DNA of 64,000 nt from Fimbriiglobus ruber (GCF_002197845.1 NZ_NIDE01000008.1:434001-498000); one strand, 5' to 3'; counted from the first letter of the stretch, positions 9,430 through 18,855 are shown. The notes: generated from the letters alone by a model not told the origin. Translations and numbers: made by a program.

Positions 9430-10792
9430 GCGGCTGGTCCCAGGTCAAGCGGTTCGTCGGCACCGGTCCGATGTTCAACCGCTCAATGTGCGGACAAGCC
9501 ATCACGTCGGCGATGAACCGGGGGTCGTCCGTCACGGCGGTCGCGGCCAGGGTGTACCCGATCCGCTTCAACACGTCGGCCTGCGGACATTCTATGACGC
9601 TGGCGTACGGGAAAAGGAACTCCTTGTTCGCCAGCGGGTGGTCCGGGGTGGCGCACCGGACGATAGTAGGTAATAGCCACGCACACCGGCCGTCTTTCAC
9701 CAACCGCGGCGTCCCCCGCAGTTTCAGTGTCACGTCTTCAGCCCCGGGCGTCTCCAACCCCTGGGTGATCATATTGTCGATCGCCTCGGCCACCTCGGGC
9801 TTGGCGAACGCGCTAACTTCGCACGTCGGGTCGTCCCACGGCTTGGCTTTGACCCCGGCGAGTCGCTTGGCCAGGCCGGCCGCGATCGCGTCCCCGTTCC
9901 TCGGCGTCCAGACGGCGGACGCGTTGACGCACGCCCGGCCGCCGTTGGCCGCGATCGCCTCGATCATCATGTCGAGGTACTTTTCCCAGTGGTCCGCCTG
10001 GTCTTCGCCGAAGATGATTTTGCTGTACCCGGTCCCGTGGATCTCGACCCGGTGATCGTTCTTGTACGGGGCCATCGTCCGGTCGTCCCCGAACGCCATG
10101 CTGCGGCCGCAGAGCCGGAGGATGTCGCCGGCCCCGGCGTGATCGGCCGGCAGGAACCCGAGGACGCTCGCGGGGACGCCCGCCTTGATGAACGCCTGGA
10201 GGATGCGGTAGGGCGTCCACGGCTCCTCCCGCCCGGGCTTGAGCAGCAGCGGTACCTTGAACGCGATCGTCGGCACCCAGAGCGAGTGGACGCCGGGCGA
10301 GTTGGACGGGAGGACGGCCCCGAACACGTCGGTCGTCGGGTAGAAGGCTTGCGTCCGCCCGCCCTTGATCGAGTACCCCTTGTCGAGAACTTCGAGGTCG
10401 AGGCCGCGGGTCAGCCCGCCGATCACTTCCTCGATGTTTTCGAGGACGTAATGCACTTTGAGGGCGTTCCGCTTGCAAAAAACCTGGGGCGACCCGGTGG
10501 TGGCGGACAGGTTCCGCACGTAATCGTCGAACGTGAGTTCGGCGTCGCCGCAGGGCAGGGTGCCGTTCACGAAGTAGTCGGCCGCCTTCTTGTACATCGC
10601 GAGGATGTCGCGGATCGGGATGGCCGCGAGTTCCTTGTGGGCGCGTTCCATGTTGCTCAGGTCGCGGGCGATCATGCTGCCCGTGACCTGGCTGACCTCG
10701 GCGACGGGTTCGCCGGTGACGTGGTGGACCAGCGTCGCCTTTTCCAGGCTGGTGTACGACCGGCCGAACCGGAGGGCGGGGATATGGATCAT
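9356..10792 (-). CDS. Aldehyde dehydrogenase family protein
   Basis: This 478-residue NAD(P)-dependent oxidoreductase contains the catalytic Cys in NGGRACVNAS and an upstream cofactor-binding half with VFGAVLPSNSPGVHSLWVP and IAFKVPLLLKPGREEPWTP. The usual catalytic Glu region is divergent and I could not place it with certainty. It overlaps the following alcohol dehydrogenase gene by about 70 bases, so the two probably work on the same alcohol/aldehyde pair, with the dehydrogenase oxidising or acylating the aldehyde. The natural substrate cannot be read from the sequence. No microcompartment shell genes are nearby. The start ATG at 10792 gives MIHIPALRFGRSY. Confidence 0.85.
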   Translation of the reverse strand: MIHIPALRFGRSYTSLEKATLVHHVTGEPVAEVSQVTGSMIARDLSNMERAHKELAAIPIRDILAMYKKAADYFVNGTLPCGDAELTFDDYVRNLSATTGSPQVFCKRNALKVHYVLENIEEVIGGLTRGLDLEVLDKGYSIKGGRTQAFYPTTDVFGAVLPSNSPGVHSLWVPTIAFKVPLLLKPGREEPWTPYRILQAFIKAGVPASVLGFLPADHAGAGDILRLCGRSMAFGDDRTMAPYKNDHRVEIHGTGYSKIIFGEDQADHWEKYLDMMIEAIAANGGRACVNASAVWTPRNGDAIAAGLAKRLAGVKAKPWDDPTCEVSAFAKPEVAEAIDNMITQGLETPGAEDVTLKLRGTPRLVKDGRCAWLLPTIVRCATPDHPLANKEFLFPYASVIECPQADVLKRIGYTLAATAVTDDPRFIADVMACPHIERLNIGPVPTNRLTWDQPHEGNLFTHLYKQRALQHARQPAAV

Positions 10793-10811
10793 GGGAGGTC
10801 CTTATTTTTTG

Positions 10812-11600
10812 CTATCTCTGGGACGCCTGCAAAAGCTTGGCTGCCCATTTGGCCATGGGTGACCGGAGGGGCGGATCGGTAGGGACAGAATAGTCAATTT
10901 GTGGGCCGTAATTCGCCTCATCGTAGGCCCGGTCCAGGCACGGCCTCAGCGCCAACACAGCAGGCGCGTGGTGACGTGTCAGTGGCACCGGAACAGCGGG
11001 AAATGAATCTTTGACGGTAAATATCCAGACATTAACCCGGTTGTAGTACGCCGCGTCAGTGACATAGATATAGTAGTCGCCATTCTGAACGGGCTCGATC
11101 GGGAGACGAAAGCCAGAACGCAGCAAATCAATTTCGACTGCGTGTGACCCGTTGGCGATGAGTTCATTTCTCTTCGCAAGATATCGGTCGCGGTCTACCC
11201 CCGGTTTTTTGTATGACGGACTCAGCAACTCAATGGTTGTTACTATTTTCCGACTCCTGCCGTCGCGAATTCGGATGGTGTGTTGCCCGACCTCTCTAAC
11301 AATGTTCGGCATTACGACGGCAACCGGCCGAATAGTATCAGTCGTTTCGTTATCCGTATCTCGTTTTTTGCGTTTCACATCACGTCTGCCGATCGTCGGC
11401 TCATCCAATTTATGTACCCGTACCTCGTCTTCGATTTCCTCACTCTGATACCACACGTGTTGCTCGATGTCGGCGAAGAAACCTGGCGGAAGTTGCGGAG
11501 TGAGGGACGCTCGTATTGCGGTCAGGAGCGTCGTATGAAAACCTGGCCAAACCTCCGGGGCTTCGAGGTACGGGTCCATTCCCGGAAACGGCGACGGCAC
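10812..11600 (-). CDS. DUF4058 family protein
   Basis: The 262-residue product begins with a GTG at 11600 that reads PSPFPGMDPYLEAPEVWPGF after the start, the hallmark N-terminus of DUF4058. Further family features are GFFADIEQHVWY, a central IELLSPSYKKPG and a C-terminal VPLTRHHAPAVLALRPCLDRAY. The family is common in cyanobacteria and Gemmataceae. Its function is unknown. GAGGTGCC lies just upstream of the start. It follows the aldehyde dehydrogenase gene on the same strand but is transcribed before it, with a gap of only 19 bases, so the two may share a transcript. Confidence 0.88.
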   Translation of the reverse strand: MPSPFPGMDPYLEAPEVWPGFHTTLLTAIRASLTPQLPPGFFADIEQHVWYQSEEIEDEVRVHKLDEPTIGRRDVKRKKRDTDNETTDTIRPVAVVMPNIVREVGQHTIRIRDGRSRKIVTTIELLSPSYKKPGVDRDRYLAKRNELIANGSHAVEIDLLRSGFRLPIEPVQNGDYYIYVTDAAYYNRVNVWIFTVKDSFPAVPVPLTRHHAPAVLALRPCLDRAYDEANYGPQIDYSVPTDPPLRSPMAKWAAKLLQASQR

Positions 11601-11659
11601 GTTGGCACCTCGTCACACGATGGGCCGCGGGAACGAATCTCGCCCGCGGCCCCGTGTCT

Positions 11660-12843
11660 TTAGTATACCCCCACGACCGTCGAGGCCGCGAACTCGCTGA
11701 ACGGCCGGACGCCGCTCACGCCATCCCAGGGGTACTTCTCGAACGGCTTCTCGCGCTCGCCTTCATCCCGCTCGGGGAACCGGGGACGAAAAACTCCTTT
11801 GTGAGCGTGGTCAATAGCACCCGGCCGGTCGACCCGTAGGGGACGATCTCGTCGTAGTTCTTCGGGTTCACGACCTGGATCACGGCCCGGGGCTGCGGGG
11901 CGTAGTAGCTGATCTTGAACCCGTCGTCCGGGCCGATCGGTTTGCTGCACGCCAGGCCCATGAGGGTGTTGCCGTAGGTCGGGGTCATGTAGACCTCGCC
12001 GTTGTCGAGCATTTCCTCGTAGGCTTCGCGGGTGAACTGTGGGGTGAACTCGGTGCCGCCGGAGAAGATGCCGGTGAGGCCGGCCGACTTGATGCTCCGC
12101 AGCCCGCCAGCCGGGACGGATTTGCCGAGCGCGCGGAACTTGTCCTCCAGCTTGCCGGCCCGCAGCGCCTCGTCCAACGCGGCCAGGAGCTTCGGCGTCG
12201 TGAACATGCACTTGATTTCGTGCCCGCCGGCCAGCACCGTCAGCGCCTGATCGATGCAGTGTTCTTTGTACGAGTTCGCCTCGGCGATCTTCCGCTCCTT
12301 GATGCACTTCACCACGTACCGCGGGTCAAGGTCGACGCAGAAGCAAATGCCGCCGCGGTACTGGGCGAGGTGTTCGATCGCCAGCCGTAGCCGTCGCGGA
12401 CCAGACGGCCCGAGCATCAGCCAGTTCGATCCCTTCGGAAAGAACTTCTCGGGCAGCGTGTCGGACATCATCTCGTAGTCGATTTTGAAGTCGTCGATGA
12501 CGATCCGCGACTTCGGCAGGCCGGTCGTGCCGCCGGTTTCAAACACGTACACGCCGCGGTCCGCGTAAGCCTTGGGCACCCACCGGCGGACCGGCCCGCC
12601 GCGGAGCCAGTCGTCCTCGAAGATCGGGAACTTCTTGATGTCGTCGAAGGTCTGAACGTCTTTCAGCGGGTCGAAGTTAAACGTCTTGGCTTTGTCCAGC
12701 CAGAACGGCGTCCCGGTCTCCGGGCTGAAGTGCCACTTCACGATCTCGCGGAACTGCGCGTCGAGCTGGATCTTGGCGTTCTTGATGCGCTCGTCGAGCG
12801 TCGCGCCGGTAACGGGCGTCGGCTTGCCGGGGGTATCACGCAT
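11660..12843 (-). CDS. AMP-forming acyl-CoA synthetase-like ligase (frameshifted near C-terminus)
   Basis: From ATG 12843 the product carries the adenylate-forming P-loop FETGGTTGLPKSRIV, a later FSGGTEFTP and MTPTYGNTLMGLACSKP, and GSTGRVLLTTLTKEFF, so it belongs to the AMP-binding ligase superfamily (phenylacetate-CoA-ligase-like, about 394 residues). After EFFVP the frame goes wrong; a second frame continues RFPERDEGEREKPFEKYPWD to a stop at 11660. Restoring one base in the G run at 11782-11785 joins them as VPRFPERDE. The substrate acid is unknown. It sits downstream of a PQQ-propeller gene in a row of minus-strand genes. No clear ribosome binding site is visible. Confidence 0.8.
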
Positions 12844-12893
12844 AAATGATCTCGGGTTGGGTGCGGGTGATCGCCGCGTAGAGTATTCGCATT

Positions 12894-13007
12894 TTTTCGC
12901 CGCAGATGGACGCAGATCAACGCGGATCAGAACAGAGATCAGACAAAAATCTTGTTTTTGAATCTCTGTTCTGATCCGCGTTGATCTGCGTCCATCTGCG
13001 GCGAAAA
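12894..13007. repeat. 46-bp perfect inverted repeat
   Basis: Arms at 12894-12939 and 12962-13007 are perfect complements, with a 22-base loop. The core reads CAGATGGACGCAGATCAACG. It starts 4 bases past the stop of the PQQ-propeller gene at 13011 and could end its transcript; it also separates it from the ligase start at 12843. Confidence 0.85.
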
Positions 13008-13010
13008 GTC

Positions 13011-14804
13011 TTATTTGCCTTTCGGTGCGATCGCGTACAGGTTCTTCTCGGTCATCACGTACAGCACGCCGTTGGCGACGACCGGGGTGCTGCGGACCGG
13101 GGCGTCGAACTCGGCCTTCGAGAGCAGGTACAGTTTTTCGATCTGGGCCCGCTTGGCTTTCCGCTTGACGTCGAAATCCTTGCGGTCCTTGGCGTCCGGG
13201 TTGTCGAGTTCGTCGATCACTTGCGGGTTCTTGTCGTGCTTGAAGACGAACACGTCGCCGTTCTCGGCGGCGATGAAGATCTTCCCGTCCACGTAGTACG
13301 TCGAGCCCCAGACCGAACTCTTGAGGTCGTACTGCCAGAACTTCTTGCCGGTCTTGGCGTCCAGGCAGTGGACGTACCCGGCCAGTTCGGAGATGTACAG
13401 GATGCCGTCTACGATAGTGGCGGTACTCATTGTCCGGCCGAAGTGGAACTCGCGGGGAACGAACTTGCGGTCGTCCGACCCGCCGTAGTGCCACACCATC
13501 CCGGACGCCGGGTTCGGCTTGCCGGTCACCTTGTCCTTGCCGTCCTCACCCTTCTCGACCTTGTCGACCAGTTCGGGCGAGATGTCCCCGGTCTTGCCGG
13601 CCGGGTTAATGCACCAGAAGTGGCCGATCCCGGTGAAGTGTTCTGGGTCCTGGCCGACGCCGATGTACACCTTGCCGTCGTGGACGACCGGGGTGCCGAT
13701 GAAGTCGCTCTTGGTGCCCGACCCGCCGAGTTCGTACACGGCGTTCTTCGGGTTGGCGTCGAACTGCCAGATCGGCTCGCCGGTCTCGGGCTTGAACGCG
13801 TGCAGCCACCCGTCGCCGCCCGGGAAGATCACCTGCCGGACCCCGCCGATCTCGGCGTACACCGGGTTCGACCACTGGCCGTGCATGATCTTCTTGCCCG
13901 GGTCGTTCCGCTTCCAGACGACCTTGCCGGTGTTCTTGTTGACGGCGATGAAACTTGGGGCCTGGGGGGCCGGGATGTTGATGTGCCCCTCGTCCACGCC
14001 GTTCGCGGTCGTCAGGAAAATGATGTCGCCGACCACCATCGGGCTGGACGCGGTCATGTTGTGCGGGAACACGCCGAGGTCTTTGATCATGTCCAGTTCC
14101 CAGATGATCGCGGCGTCGGTCGGACCCTTGTACTTCTTCTCGATCCCCTGTTTCCCGCCGGCCCGGCCGTTCACGTCCGCGCAGACCAGGGTGCAGCGGT
14201 TGGTCACGAAGTAGACCCGATCGCCCTCGGTCAGCGGGGTCGCACAGATGCCCTCCTTGGGCCAGTCGTTGACCTGGCCGGACGGGAGCTTGTCGAAGAC
14301 GCCTTGCCACAGGAAGCTGCCGGTGCCGGCGTTGAACGCCATCAGGATGCCCATGTCGACCGGCTCCTCGTCGCCGTCGGCGTTCTTCTTCACGTCCCGC
14401 TTGTTCCGCGGGTACTCGTTGTTCGTCCCGACGAATACCTTCCCGCCCGCGACGATCGGGCCGCCGTACGCGCGGGAGCCGAGGTCGGCCCGCCATTTGA
14501 TGACGACATCGCCCTCGTCCTTGAACTTGCCGTCCTCGATGCTCGGGATCTTCGAGGCTGGGAACTTGTCTCGAAAGTTGACCATGTTCCGATCGGGCGT
14601 GCCGCCGAACATGGTGTGGTCGCCGGGCTCGCCGTCCTTGGCGGCGGGGGCCGGCGCATCACCCGACTGGGTTTTGACTTTAACGACTGGTTCGTCGGCC
14701 GCGGCCGGGCGGTTGGCGACGACCGCGACAACCGCGGCGGCCGCCACGAGCGTCAGAATCGCTCCGCCGTAGAGAAGCCGGCGGGGCCGAATGTGAGTCT
14801 TCAT
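13011..14804 (-). CDS. Exported PQQ-like beta-propeller protein (597 residues)
   Basis: The product starts with a basic N-terminus and one membrane segment (LLYGGAILTLVAAAAVVAVV), then a linker and a long run of PQQ/Kelch-like propeller blades. Typical blade phrases are YGGPIVAGGKVFVGTNNE, LVCADVNG, FIAVNKNTGKVVWKR, DGWLHAFKPETGEPIWQF, and VHCLDAKTGKKFWQY. The blades repeat the AxxxxTGxxxW theme that builds an eight-bladed propeller. Nothing in the sequence proves that it binds PQQ; many planctomycete members are thought to be structural or binding proteins. It probably sits on the outside of the cytoplasmic membrane. Its 3' end is followed directly by a 46-bp palindrome. It is one of three such proteins in this cluster. 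Confidence 0.85.
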   Translation of the reverse strand: MKTHIRPRRLLYGGAILTLVAAAAVVAVVANRPAAADEPVVKVKTQSGDAPAPAAKDGEPGDHTMFGGTPDRNMVNFRDKFPASKIPSIEDGKFKDEGDVVIKWRADLGSRAYGGPIVAGGKVFVGTNNEYPRNKRDVKKNADGDEEPVDMGILMAFNAGTGSFLWQGVFDKLPSGQVNDWPKEGICATPLTEGDRVYFVTNRCTLVCADVNGRAGGKQGIEKKYKGPTDAAIIWELDMIKDLGVFPHNMTASSPMVVGDIIFLTTANGVDEGHINIPAPQAPSFIAVNKNTGKVVWKRNDPGKKIMHGQWSNPVYAEIGGVRQVIFPGGDGWLHAFKPETGEPIWQFDANPKNAVYELGGSGTKSDFIGTPVVHDGKVYIGVGQDPEHFTGIGHFWCINPAGKTGDISPELVDKVEKGEDGKDKVTGKPNPASGMVWHYGGSDDRKFVPREFHFGRTMSTATIVDGILYISELAGYVHCLDAKTGKKFWQYDLKSSVWGSTYYVDGKIFIAAENGDVFVFKHDKNPQVIDELDNPDAKDRKDFDVKRKAKRAQIEKLYLLSKAEFDAPVRSTPVVANGVLYVMTEKNLYAIAPKGK

Positions 14805-14853
14805 CAGTGTCTATCCCTCGCGGGCTGGTGGATTGATGGTGTTTCTGTTCCCG

Positions 14854-14944
14854 GGCGAGCGGGGGACGTGAGTCCCCTGATTCTTCGGACTATGATTCTT
14901 CGGACCGCGACTAAGAATCAGGGGACTCACGTCCCCCGCTCGCC
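14854..14944. repeat. 32-bp perfect inverted repeat, GACGTGAGTCCCCTGATTCT family
   Basis: Arms at 14854-14885 and 14913-14944 are perfect complements around a 27-base spacer. It lies 3 bases beyond the stop of the PQQ-propeller gene at 14948. A diverged copy of the same element is at 17485-17576, so this is a dispersed family. Confidence 0.85.
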
Positions 14945-14947
14945 TAT

Positions 14948-17314
14948 TTACTTCTTCTCGTTCGGAGTGATGACCACGTTGTCGTAGTAAATCGCCGACC
15001 CGGGGGCGTTGTTCTCGCCGACGTTGGAAACGTACCCGTACAGGGCGGCCGCCCCCTCGCGGTTCGGGCTGGGATCTTCGTAGCTCACGGTCCAGTCGGT
15101 CGGTTCGGCCTCGCCACGCTTCCACACCTTGGCCGAGACCACGGCCGTCTTCTCCTTCTGCACGACGGTGAACTTGACCCGGTACCAGACGCCCGATTGC
15201 CAGTCGAGTTCGGCCGCCTGGTTGACCCGCGGGCGGGCTTCCCAGGAGACGATCCGGGCTTGCCGCTTGCCCGCGGCGGAATCCGACTTGCCGTCGAGAA
15301 TCAGGGTGTACCGGCAGTTCACGACGCCCATGTCGGCCAGCTTGCCGCCGACCTCGGTGCCCATGAGGTCGGCTTCGATCGTGTAGTTCGAGGCCCACGG
15401 GCTCGTGATGTACGCGTTCGCGCGGGCGAGTGGCGGCCGGCTATCGGTGTTGACCTTCGACAACACCTTGGTCGACTTGTCCCCCTCTTTCAGTTCGACG
15501 ACCGTGTACTTGCCCTGGGTGTTGATCCACCCGCTCGGGACGCCGCCGAGTGGAACCTTCTCGAAGTCTTCCTTGTAAGGAATTTGCGGGATCACGCGGA
15601 CGCGGCTCCGCGCCGTCAGTTTGTCGAACTTGGCGGCGACCATCCCCTGCTGCCGCGGGAGTTTCCCGATCACCACATCGGCACTTGCGCCGTTCGCTTT
15701 GATCTCGGCGTTTAACGCCGGGGGCGGGGTCGCGCCTTTGGGGGCGGTCGGCGGGAGCGGGGGTGCCGGTAGCGCCCAATCGACCGCGGCGTCCGCCGGC
15801 GCTTTGACCTCGCGGCCGTTGTTATCGAGGAACTTGACGGCGAGCTTCACGTCCGCGGCGGTCTTCGTTTCCACGTCCGCCGGGAAGACGCGAATCGCGG
15901 TGGGAGCAGCGTCGTCCTTAAAAGTCGTTTCGGGCGCGAGCAGCTTGTACTGCGCCGGCGGGCCGGCCCAGTCCTTGTTCCCGACACAGTAGAGTTGCTC
16001 CTGTGTCAAGAAATAGAGCTTACCGTTGACGGCGATCGGGGTGCCGTGGGTTTCCACGAACCCTGCCCCGGCCAGCCGACGGAAGGTGATCTCTTGAACC
16101 TTCTCGGGCTCCTTGTCCCCGTTGAGGGTCATGGCCGTCAGTTTCGCGCTCACGTCGAAAATGTACAACTTCCCGTCCACGACCAGCGGAGCGCCGCGGG
16201 AGACCGTCCCGTACTTGGCTTTCCACAGCACTTTGCCGTCTTTGGCGTTAAAGCAAACGAGTTCGGCGGCGTCGTCCGGGACGTAGAGTTTGCCGTCCGC
16301 GAGTGCCGGCGATGCGAGCCCGAACCGCTTGGCGAGCTTCTTGTTCTCCCATACAAGGGCCGGCTTCTTGGTCTTCGGGTCGACCTTGCTAGCGTCCAGG
16401 CAGATCACCCGGCCGATGTTGCCGCCCTCGGGGTTTTCTTCGCCGTGCGAGATGTAGACCAAATTCCCGTCGACGACCGGCGACGGGTTGACGACCCCGG
16501 CGCTGAAGAGGTAACTCCAGACCTGCTCGCCAGTCCGCACCTTCATGGCGTGGATTGCCCCGTCCGCACAGCCCGAGATCAACAGCCGCTGGCCGTTGAT
16601 GACGGCGATCACCGGGTTCGAGTAATACGTCCCGCGGAGGTTGAACGGCGGCTTCACGGCTTCGGACGGCGACGCCCACCAAACGATCTCGCCAGTCTTC
16701 CCGTCGAACGCGGCGAAGCGGTTCCGGCCGATCGCCTGGTCGCCCCAGCTCCCGTTCACGAACCCGAGGATGACCAGCCCGCTGTCGAAGATCGGCGACG
16801 CGCTGCGACCGCCGTAGCCGGTGACGCGGCCGAATTCTTCCGTGAGCTGCCGCTTCCAAACTTCCTTGCCGTCCTTGTCGATGCAGAACAGGAAGCCGCC
16901 GGTCGTGTGGGCGAAGATGTGTTCGGCTTCCGGGTCGGCGGTCAGCGACGTCCACCCGAGCCGGCTCGACACGACGTCCGTGTGGAACACGTTGAACCGC
17001 TTCTCCCACTTCTTCGCGCCGGTCTCGGCGTCGAAGCACATAATCCGCTCGCCCTCGGTGGGCAGGGACATGTCGTACCCGCTGATGGTGTACAGGTTCC
17101 CCTTCAAAATCAGCGGGGCGGACCGGCCGCCGTAGGGTTGCCGCCAGAGCAAGCCGCCCTTGCCGACTTCGTCCACCTGGAATTCGTCCGGCAGCCCCGT
17201 TTCCCGGGACTGGCCGGTTTGCTCGGGCCCGCGCCAGTGAACCCAGTCGGCGGCCGGAGCGGGCGACACCACCCCGGCTATCAAGAGGAGAGCGAACCCG
17301 AGCCAACGTGTCAT
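14948..17314 (-). CDS. Exported PQQ-like beta-propeller protein with C-terminal extension (788 residues)
   Basis: A signal peptide (LGFALLLIAGVVSPAPAADW) leads into DWVHWRGPEQTGQSRE, the usual opening of planctomycete PQQ-propeller proteins. Blades follow to about residue 440 (CFDAETGAKKWEKRF, AFDGKTGEIVWWASP, AMKVRTGEQVWSYLF, CFNAKDGKVLWKAKYG). The last 330 residues are different: a Pro/Ala-rich linker, then a beta-rich domain (YKEDFEKVPLGGVPSGWI, YTIEADLMGTEVGGK, RYTLILDGKSDSAAGK) that resembles a LamG/concanavalin-like sandwich. The domain order suggests a secreted propeller joined to a carbohydrate- or surface-binding module. It neighbours two more propellers and two ligases on the same strand. 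Confidence 0.87.
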   Translation of the reverse strand: MTRWLGFALLLIAGVVSPAPAADWVHWRGPEQTGQSRETGLPDEFQVDEVGKGGLLWRQPYGGRSAPLILKGNLYTISGYDMSLPTEGERIMCFDAETGAKKWEKRFNVFHTDVVSSRLGWTSLTADPEAEHIFAHTTGGFLFCIDKDGKEVWKRQLTEEFGRVTGYGGRSASPIFDSGLVILGFVNGSWGDQAIGRNRFAAFDGKTGEIVWWASPSEAVKPPFNLRGTYYSNPVIAVINGQRLLISGCADGAIHAMKVRTGEQVWSYLFSAGVVNPSPVVDGNLVYISHGEENPEGGNIGRVICLDASKVDPKTKKPALVWENKKLAKRFGLASPALADGKLYVPDDAAELVCFNAKDGKVLWKAKYGTVSRGAPLVVDGKLYIFDVSAKLTAMTLNGDKEPEKVQEITFRRLAGAGFVETHGTPIAVNGKLYFLTQEQLYCVGNKDWAGPPAQYKLLAPETTFKDDAAPTAIRVFPADVETKTAADVKLAVKFLDNNGREVKAPADAAVDWALPAPPLPPTAPKGATPPPALNAEIKANGASADVVIGKLPRQQGMVAAKFDKLTARSRVRVIPQIPYKEDFEKVPLGGVPSGWINTQGKYTVVELKEGDKSTKVLSKVNTDSRPPLARANAYITSPWASNYTIEADLMGTEVGGKLADMGVVNCRYTLILDGKSDSAAGKRQARIVSWEARPRVNQAAELDWQSGVWYRVKFTVVQKEKTAVVSAKVWKRGEAEPTDWTVSYEDPSPNREGAAALYGYVSNVGENNAPGSAIYYDNVVITPNEKK

Positions 17315-17484
17315 GTGCGTCTCCGAATTCGAGTGAAGCGAGCGTATGCGGGGTGGGCGGGGCGAGAAATCTTGCCGTCGACAGCTTGTTTGCGGCTCCC
17401 GTGGTGTTCAACATATCCGGCGCGGCGAGATCAAAAAGCGGGGGGCCACCATTGTTTCCAGTCACCGTGGTCGGGATCGGATCC

Positions 17485-17576
17485 GCTGAGCGGGGGACGT
17501 GAGCCCTCCGATTCTGGGAATAATCACCCTAAAGTTCACTACTCCCAGAATCAGGGGACGGACGTCCCCCGCTCGC
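17485..17576. repeat. Diverged second copy of the 14854 inverted repeat
   Basis: Arms at about 17485-17519 and 17543-17576 pair imperfectly. Both share GCGGGGGACGT and the GATTCT box with the copy at 14854. The right arm overlaps the end of the ligase gene at 17551 and encodes its last residues and stop. Confidence 0.75.
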
Positions 17577-18855
17577 CGGGTGTCCGCACCACGCGCCGGG
17601 CCTTCATCTCGAACCGCGGCAGGGTTCCGGGCGGAACCGCGGTCACGGCCGCCCGGAACAGCAGCACGTCGCGGACCGCGCGGGCGACGGCGTCGGCCGT
17701 CCGGGGGCCGTCCGCGGCGTCGGCCGGTTCGACCTCGATACGCAAATCCGAAAGCGGGCCGGTCTGGTCGATGATGACGCGGAATTCGCGGACCTCGGGG
17801 AACCGGCGGACGACGGCCTCGATCGCGGTCGGGTAAACGTTATTCCCGCGAACGTGAATCATATCATCCGTCCGCCCGCGAACGCCACCGGCGAGCCGCG
17901 TCCAGATCCGCCCACAGGGGCACGGTTCGGTGTCGACGCGGACGATGTCGCCCGTCCGGTAACGAATGAGCGGGCTCCCAGTCCGGCCCAGGTTGGTGAC
18001 GACGAGTTCGCCGTCCGTCCCCGGGGCCACCGGTTGTCCGGTCGCGGGGTCGACGACTTCGGCGATGTAGTCCTCTTCGAGGACGTGCATGCCGTCGGGG
18101 TTCTCCGCGCATTCGGTGGCGACCGGGCCGACCTCGGTCATTCCGTAGTGATCGAACACCCGAGCGCACCACGCGGTCTCGATCCGCTCGCGCGTTCCCG
18201 GCACACTCCCGCCCGGCTCGCCGGCCACGACGATCGCCCGCACCGACGACGAAGTCAGGTCGATCCCCTCGTCCGCGGCGACTTCCGCGAGGTGTTGGGC
18301 ATACGTCGGCGTCGCGCAGACGACGGTCGCCTCGTGATCGAGGAGGAACCGCAGGCGGGCGGTCGTGGGCATGCCGCCGCCGGGAAGAGTCAGCATCCCG
18401 ACCCGGGAGGCCGCCTCGAACGCCGTCCAGAACCCGAGGAACGGCCCGAACGAGAATGGGAAGAAGACCCGGTCCTCCCGGGCCAATTTCATCAGGCTGA
18501 AGTTCGTCTCCCAACACGTCAGCAAGCAGTTCCAGCTGGCCGGCGTATCGAGCCACCGAAGTGGGCGGCCCGTGGTCGTGCCGGAGGTCTGATGTAAGCG
18601 GGAATACGATTCCGGCGGGTTGGTCAGGTTGGTGCCGTAGGGCGGGTGGTCGGCCTGGTCGGCCGCGAGTTCGGCTTTGGTGGTAAACGGTAGGCAGGTT
18701 AAATCGGTAGGAGTCCGTACGTCGAGTGCAACGGGGGGAAGGTCGGCGTACTTACGGGCGTAAAACCCGTTCGCGGGAACCACGTCACTGAGGAGTTGCC
18801 GGAGGCGGGCGAACTGACGTTGCTGCACCGCACCGTGGTCCGCGTGGGCCTGCAC
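17551..18855 (-). CDS. Phenylacetate-CoA ligase-like adenylate-forming enzyme
   Basis: The 434-residue product is a PaaK-like ligase that should activate a carboxylic acid with ATP and transfer it to CoA. It has the P-loop HQTSGTTTGRPLRW, GEPGGSVPGTRERI, the aromatic-box region HYGMTEVGPVATEC, YRTGDIVRVD and a CxCG pair (EPCPCGRIW), then the mobile C-terminal domain with GRTDDMIHVRGNNVYP. A GTG start at 18855 is supported by GGGAGG a few bases upstream. The last residues (PGERGTSVP) and the stop are encoded by a dispersed inverted repeat, so the natural C-terminus may have been replaced. The acid substrate is unknown. Confidence 0.9.
   Translation of the reverse strand: MQAHADHGAVQQRQFARLRQLLSDVVPANGFYARKYADLPPVALDVRTPTDLTCLPFTTKAELAADQADHPPYGTNLTNPPESYSRLHQTSGTTTGRPLRWLDTPASWNCLLTCWETNFSLMKLAREDRVFFPFSFGPFLGFWTAFEAASRVGMLTLPGGGMPTTARLRFLLDHEATVVCATPTYAQHLAEVAADEGIDLTSSSVRAIVVAGEPGGSVPGTRERIETAWCARVFDHYGMTEVGPVATECAENPDGMHVLEEDYIAEVVDPATGQPVAPGTDGELVVTNLGRTGSPLIRYRTGDIVRVDTEPCPCGRIWTRLAGGVRGRTDDMIHVRGNNVYPTAIEAVVRRFPEVREFRVIIDQTGPLSDLRIEVEPADAADGPRTADAVARAVRDVLLFRAAVTAVPPGTLPRFEMKARRVVRTPGERGTSVP

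Noticed and set aside
9356-10792. Aldehyde dehydrogenase as part of a bacterial microcompartment
   Set aside because: No shell-protein genes and no clear encapsulation peptide nearby.
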